Positions 24,637 to 28,554 of a DNA stretch of 28,554 nt are shown here, one piece after another (position 1 is the stretch's first letter; each line of letters begins with the position of its first letter). The translations under genes were made by a program, and so were the position numbers. The notes under the pieces were generated by a model that saw nothing but the letters and a program-made list of their open reading frames with translations, did no database searches and was not told the origin of the DNA. Where the stretch lies: contig JAVBLD010000025.1 of NCBI GenBank assembly GCA_031553705.1, forward strand, positions 1 to 28,554, written 5' to 3'. The stretch comes from JAVBLD01 sp031553705. Lineage in GTDB: Bacteria; Bacteroidota; Bacteroidia; Bacteroidales; Marinifilaceae.

Positions 24637-26079
24637 ATGCATCATTCTGACGTCGGTCTTATAGGGTTGGCCGTAATGGGACAAAACCTGGCGCTTAATA
24701 TAGAAGGGAAAGGCTTTTCCGTGTCGTTATACAACCGTTCGCATCCGGACGAAGAAGACATAGTTGCCCGTTTTCTGGCGGAGCGGGGAAAAGGTAGGCA
24801 TTTTGCAGGCAATTCTACTCCGCAGGAGTTCGTCGCCTCGATCGACCGGCCACGGAAGATTCTGCTGATGATTAAAGCCGGCCCTCCGGTAGATGAAGTC
24901 ATTCACCAGCTTTTACCCTATCTGGAAGAGGGAGATGTGATCATTGACGGAGGAAACTCCGATTTCCATGATACGAGTCGCCGTGTTGAAGAACTGCGGA
25001 AAAACCGGATCCTTTTTGTCGGAGCCGGTATATCCGGCGGCGAAAAGGGAGCATTATACGGTCCCTCCATCATGCCGGGAGGTTCGGCAGAAGCCTGGCC
25101 GGTAGTCAAGGAACTGTTGCAAGCCATCGCGGCTAAACTCGAGAATAATACCCCCTGTTGTCAATGGATAGGAAAGGGGGGGGCCGGACATTATGTCAAA
25201 ATGGTACACAACGGCATAGAATATGCCAACATGCAGCTTATCGCCGAGGTATACGACATCATCAGGAAACGGCTTGCCTTGGGACCGGACGAAATTGCCG
25301 GTATTTTCGAAAAATGGAATAAAGGCGAACTGAACAGTTACCTACTTCAAATCACATCCGATATCCTTCGCTTCAAAGAGAGCGAGAATCATTATCTGCT
25401 GGATAGCATTCTGGACGTCGCCGGACAAAAAGGCACCGGTAAATGGAATGTAATAGCGGGACTGGATGAACAGGAACCTCTTTCACTGACGACGGAAGCA
25501 GTATTTGTACGCTTTCTCTCTATGCGAACTGACGAACGGGCGAAAGCGGCAAAACTATATGAAACATTCTGCGAACCTGCTCCGGAAGACGCGGCGAGCA
25601 AGCTGGAAGCACTCAAGAAAGTGTTGTATGCAACCCTGATCATATCCCACGCGCAAGGTTTCTCCCTGATGCGCCGCGCTTCAGCACATTATGGCTGGCA
25701 ATTGGACCTCCCAATGATTGCGGATATATGGAGGGAAGGATGCATTATCCGGTCGGCCTCATTAAAAATGATCGCCCAGGCCTACCGGAAAAATCCGGAA
25801 TTGGAAAATCTGCTTTTTGATGAATATTTCCGGGAACATTTCCGGAAGGCTCTTCCGCTTTTACGTATTGCTGTTGCCAAATGCGTGCTGAATGCCGTTG
25901 CAATACCTTGTACGGCCTCAGCATTAAGTTATTTCGACGGTTTATGCACATCACATACTCCTACAAACCTGATCCAAGCACAACGGGACTATTTCGGCGC
26001 CCACACATATGAACGGGTTGATGCGGAAAGAGGGCGTTTTTTTCATACCGACTGGACAAAGGGAGTAACCAAATCGTAA
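24637..26079 (+). CDS. gnd: 6-phosphogluconate dehydrogenase (decarboxylating)
   Basis: It oxidises and decarboxylates 6-phosphogluconate to ribulose 5-phosphate with NADP+ in the cytosol. At 480 residues it is full length. The nucleotide-binding motif GLIGLAVMGQNLALN (7-21) with Asn33-Arg34 nearby fits NADP use. The substrate motif GPSIMPGGS (142-150) and catalytic Lys188, His191-Asn192 and Glu195 in GHYVKMVHNGIEYA are intact. The C-terminal all-helical domain ends with QRDYFGAHTYER as usual. Its stop lies six bases before zwf, so the two are one operon, with gnd first. Confidence 0.97.
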   Translation: MHHSDVGLIGLAVMGQNLALNIEGKGFSVSLYNRSHPDEEDIVARFLAERGKGRHFAGNSTPQEFVASIDRPRKILLMIKAGPPVDEVIHQLLPYLEEGDVIIDGGNSDFHDTSRRVEELRKNRILFVGAGISGGEKGALYGPSIMPGGSAEAWPVVKELLQAIAAKLENNTPCCQWIGKGGAGHYVKMVHNGIEYANMQLIAEVYDIIRKRLALGPDEIAGIFEKWNKGELNSYLLQITSDILRFKESENHYLLDSILDVAGQKGTGKWNVIAGLDEQEPLSLTTEAVFVRFLSMRTDERAKAAKLYETFCEPAPEDAASKLEALKKVLYATLIISHAQGFSLMRRASAHYGWQLDLPMIADIWREGCIIRSASLKMIAQAYRKNPELENLLFDEYFREHFRKALPLLRIAVAKCVLNAVAIPCTASALSYFDGLCTSHTPTNLIQAQRDYFGAHTYERVDAERGRFFHTDWTKGVTKS

Positions 26080-26085
26080 CCGGCT

Positions 26086-27597
26086 ATGACACTACCCGAC
26101 GATCAAGTATTGGTTATCTTCGGAGCCTCGGGCGATCTGACAAACCGTAAGTTGCTCCCTGCTCTTTTTGAGCTTTTTTTAAACCGTCTACTACCGGAAC
26201 GATTCCTGATCCTCGGAGTTGCCCGTACGGAATGCTCCGACATGGAATACCGCGAACAGCAGAAAGAGGCATTGCTGAAACTCCGAGGTGAGAAACCCTT
26301 TGACCAAGCAAAGACAGATGCTTTTCTTCAACTCGTATATTATACCCACATTAACACAGATGACTTGGCGGCTTACAGCCAGTTGAAAGAACGGTTGTTA
26401 AGACTCCGGCAGCAGCACGGTATTCCGGACAAGGTAATTTACTATCTGGCCACTCCGCCAACCATGTATGAACGGATTCCAGCCGGCCTGCAAAAATATG
26501 AACTGAACAAAACCGGCGAAGCGGGAGGATGGCGCCGGATTATTGTCGAAAAACCTTTCGGCAGCAACCTCGAATCGGCCCTCCAGCTCAATGCCTTTCT
26601 AATGACAATTTTCAATGAACAGGACATTTATCGCATCGATCATTACCTGGGGAAAGAAACGGTACAGAACATACTGGTACTGCGCTTTTCAAACGGGATT
26701 TTCGAACCGCTGTGGAATCGCAATTATATCGATCATGTTGATATCAATGTCATGGAGACGCTGGGTGTTGAAAATCGCGGGAGATATTACGAAAAAGCCG
26801 GTGCCATGCGGGACATGGTACAAAACCACCTGATGCATTTGATGGCATTTATCGCAATGGAATCGCCGGCAGCATTCGACGCCGAATCTTTACGGGACGA
26901 GATTGTCAAAGTCTTTCGCTCTTTGCATCCGGCCTCGGGTTCCGATGTCATCCGCGCACAGTATACAAACGGGAGCATCAACGGAAAGGATGTGCCCGCC
27001 TACCGGAGTGAAAAAGAGGTAGAGCCCGGATCAAACACCGAAACCTATGTTGCAATGAAATTCTTTATCGACAACTGGCGGTGGAGTGGAGTACCTTTTT
27101 ATGTATATACCGGAAAACGATTACCGGAGAAAAAAACAGAAATCGCCATCCATTTTAAATCTACTCCCCACCACTTTTTCTCCGGCGAATGTCAGGGAGG
27201 TTCATGCAACAAGCTGATCATACGAATCCAACCCGATGAAGGAATCTCTTTAAAGTTCGGACTGAAGATACCCGGAGCAGGCTTTAAGGTGAAGCAAACC
27301 AGTATGGATTTTTCTTACAGCTCTCTATCAGACAGCTATCTGGCCGATGCCTATGAACGTCTGTTGCTGGATGCAATGCAAGGCGACTCGATGCTCTACA
27401 ACCGTAGCGATGCGATGGAAGCAAGTTGGAAATTTATCGATCCGGTATTACAGGAATGGGCATCGGATCCGGAGCACAACCTATTTTACTACTCTGCAGG
27501 AAGCAATGGTCCCGACGAACGTACGATATTGACCTCCCCTAAAGAGGCCGACATCATGCTTGACGACCTCGACGACGAGGGCGAATGTATTCTTTAG
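26086..27597 (+). CDS. zwf: Glucose-6-phosphate 1-dehydrogenase
   Basis: This is the first enzyme of the oxidative pentose phosphate pathway, converting glucose 6-phosphate to 6-phosphoglucono-lactone with reduction of NADP+. It has 503 residues, normal length. The coenzyme motif GASGDLTNRK (13-22), the EKPFG motif (155-159) and the active-site RIDHYLGKE (183-191, with His185-type catalytic base nearby) are all intact. It follows gnd by six bases. In related genomes pgl, for the intermediate lactonase step, often follows; here an insertion-sequence remnant lies about 160-190 bases downstream. No terminator is obvious. Confidence 0.97.
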   Translation: MTLPDDQVLVIFGASGDLTNRKLLPALFELFLNRLLPERFLILGVARTECSDMEYREQQKEALLKLRGEKPFDQAKTDAFLQLVYYTHINTDDLAAYSQLKERLLRLRQQHGIPDKVIYYLATPPTMYERIPAGLQKYELNKTGEAGGWRRIIVEKPFGSNLESALQLNAFLMTIFNEQDIYRIDHYLGKETVQNILVLRFSNGIFEPLWNRNYIDHVDINVMETLGVENRGRYYEKAGAMRDMVQNHLMHLMAFIAMESPAAFDAESLRDEIVKVFRSLHPASGSDVIRAQYTNGSINGKDVPAYRSEKEVEPGSNTETYVAMKFFIDNWRWSGVPFYVYTGKRLPEKKTEIAIHFKSTPHHFFSGECQGGSCNKLIIRIQPDEGISLKFGLKIPGAGFKVKQTSMDFSYSSLSDSYLADAYERLLLDAMQGDSMLYNRSDAMEASWKFIDPVLQEWASDPEHNLFYYSAGSNGPDERTILTSPKEADIMLDDLDDEGECIL

Positions 27598-27754
27598 TCG
27601 GCCCGAAAACCCACTTACTTTACAACATCTAATTTGATAAAGATAGCGTTTGCCAGCTATTAGGCCTCAAATAAATCTCTTTATCTGACACATTGACCGT
27701 AAAGTTATACCTGAATATCAATTGGATGCTTATCGAACCGTCACGTAGTGAAAA

Positions 27755-28554
27755 CTGGAATTCCCAACTTTTCCTGCACAAAAAGTTAAGCACTTTTCTT
27801 GTTAAGATTCCAGAACTCGTCTATTGTCATGTTTCTCAGTGCGGAGTGCCGCCGGATTTTGTTATACCAGTTCGATATACTCGAAGATTTCCATCTCGAT
27901 CTGTTCGGGCGTTAGCGTTCTGTTTCCGTATATCAGTTCGCATTTGAGGCTCTTGAAGAAGCTCTCTGCCACAGCGTTATCCCAACAGTTACCCCGGCGC
28001 GACATACTCTGCACCACATTCTTATCCAACGTATTACGGAACTCTTCGGAAGCATACTGCACGCCCTGGTCCGAGTGGAAGATCATGCCGGGCATGGGCC
28101 TGCGGCGACGGACGGCCATCTGATAGGCCCTCACCGCCGTATCTCTGGCCGTAAGGTTGCCCGACATGCTTCAACCTACGACTTTACGGTCGAAGAGGTC
28201 TATTACGGAAGTTAAATACCTAAAACCATGTGTAGTATGGATATATGTAATATCCGACACCCATACTTTGCCGGGCGCATCCGGGTTGAACTGCCGGTCC
28301 AAGTGGTTCGGACAGATGCGCAGGGTGTACTCCGGATAGGATACATTACGGTATTTATGGGACAACTTACTGCGCAGGCCCATCCGCTTCATATACTTAC
28401 TGATCGTATGGACAGAGACATAAAAATGGCCTGTCTGGATGTCTGCGGCAATACGCGGTGCGCCATAGCGTCCCCGGGCATGGACATACAGCTCCCGGAT
28501 CAGCTTCTACAGCGCCTCGCGCTTCCGCTCGCGCCGGGAGTAAATACCCCGCTT
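27755..28554 (-). mobile_element. Remnant of an IS3-family insertion sequence (3' part)
   Basis: The decayed transposase gene runs to the right edge of the window, and the other end of the element is not visible. The 3' end is placed near 27755, where TGGAATTCCCAACTTTTCC begins, about 30 bases past the original transposase stop codon. This is typical IS3-family spacing, but the exact inverted repeat cannot be confirmed without the other end. No target-site duplication can be read. Confidence 0.65.
27787..28554 (-). pseudogene. IS3-family DDE transposase (OrfB), inactivated
   Basis: This is the C-terminal portion of an integrase-core transposase. The catalytic triad is still readable: Asp in VWVSDITYIHT, Asp in IFHSDQGVQYAS and Glu in NAVAESFFKSLKCEL. 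SRRGNCWDNAVAESF is a strong IS3 OrfB signature. Three lesions interrupt it. There is an in-frame TAG at 28507-28509 (after REALxx). There is an in-frame TGA at 28171-28173, where a Trp codon is expected between KVVG and SMSGN. There is also a two-base loss near 27867-27869 that ends the frame at 27862. Restoring two bases there continues as WYNKIRRHSALRN to a stop at 27787. The element cannot make a full transposase. Confidence 0.9.

Noticed and set aside
27693..27947. Plus-strand 84-codon frame next to zwf that might be a pgl fragment
   Set aside because: The translation does not resemble 6-phosphogluconolactonase and most of it is the complement of the transposase 3' end.
28171..28509. Recoding (stop-codon readthrough) of TGA and TAG in the transposase
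   Set aside because: Two different stop codons plus a two-base frameshift in one gene are better explained by decay; IS3 frameshifting normally occurs between OrfA and OrfB, not here.
1..28554. CRISPR array, tRNA or rRNA genes, prophage or defence genes
   Set aside because: I looked for regularly spaced repeats, cloverleaf ends and typical phage or defence proteins and saw none in the window.

Overview
The window looks like a chromosomal segment of a Bacteroidales-type bacterium (phylum Bacteroidota); the genus cannot be settled from sequence alone. Grounds for this: moderate G+C, promoters with a TAnnTTTG -7 box instead of a sigma70 -10, few Shine-Dalgarno sites, a DUF4252 gene behind an ECF sigma gene, a gnd-zwf pair, and a compact V/A-type ATPase operon.

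Layout. (1) 1-170: a leftward promoter for a gene outside the window. (2) 171-2066 (-): a hybrid histidine kinase whose receiver domain has lost its phospho-acceptor Asp. (3) 2368-9976 (-): a seven-gene V-type ATPase operon read E, DUF2764, A, B, D, I, K. This is the order of the chlamydial/spirochaetal type, with no recognisable C or F subunit. (4) 10352-11451 (+): an ExbB/ExbD motor pair with no TonB beside it. (5) 11716-13035 (+): a DUF4136-like lipoprotein with a very aromatic segment, then a small outer-membrane beta-barrel, closed by a clear terminator. (6) 13184-15405 (-): an ECF sigma factor, a one-TM anti-sigma-like protein and a DUF4252 protein carrying two TonB-plug-like C-terminal modules, closed by an opposing terminator. 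(7) 15639-21421 (-): a complete tripartite RND efflux operon (outer-membrane channel, lipoprotein adaptor, HAE1 pump). (8) 21733-23760 (-): an ABC-F ATPase and an abutting small membrane ORF. (9) 23907-24488 (+): a flavodoxin-like NAD(P)H-dependent FMN reductase, divergent from the ABC-F gene over a short shared promoter region. (10) 24637-27597 (+): gnd and zwf of the oxidative pentose phosphate pathway. (11) about 27755 to the right edge (-): a decayed IS3-family transposase with two nonsense codons and a frameshift, lying where pgl would be expected.

Much of the window concerns the cell envelope and its energetics: an ion-translocating ATPase with Na+-type rotor residues, a PMF-driven ExbBD motor, an H+-driven efflux pump and an envelope-linked sigma regulon. 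The gnd/zwf pair makes NADPH, which the neighbouring flavin reductase could use, though that link is only inferred. I see no clear new multi-gene system. The best leads are the pseudo-receiver kinase, the DUF4252/plug-like fusion, the reduced ATPase gene set and the transposon remnant at the expected pgl site.
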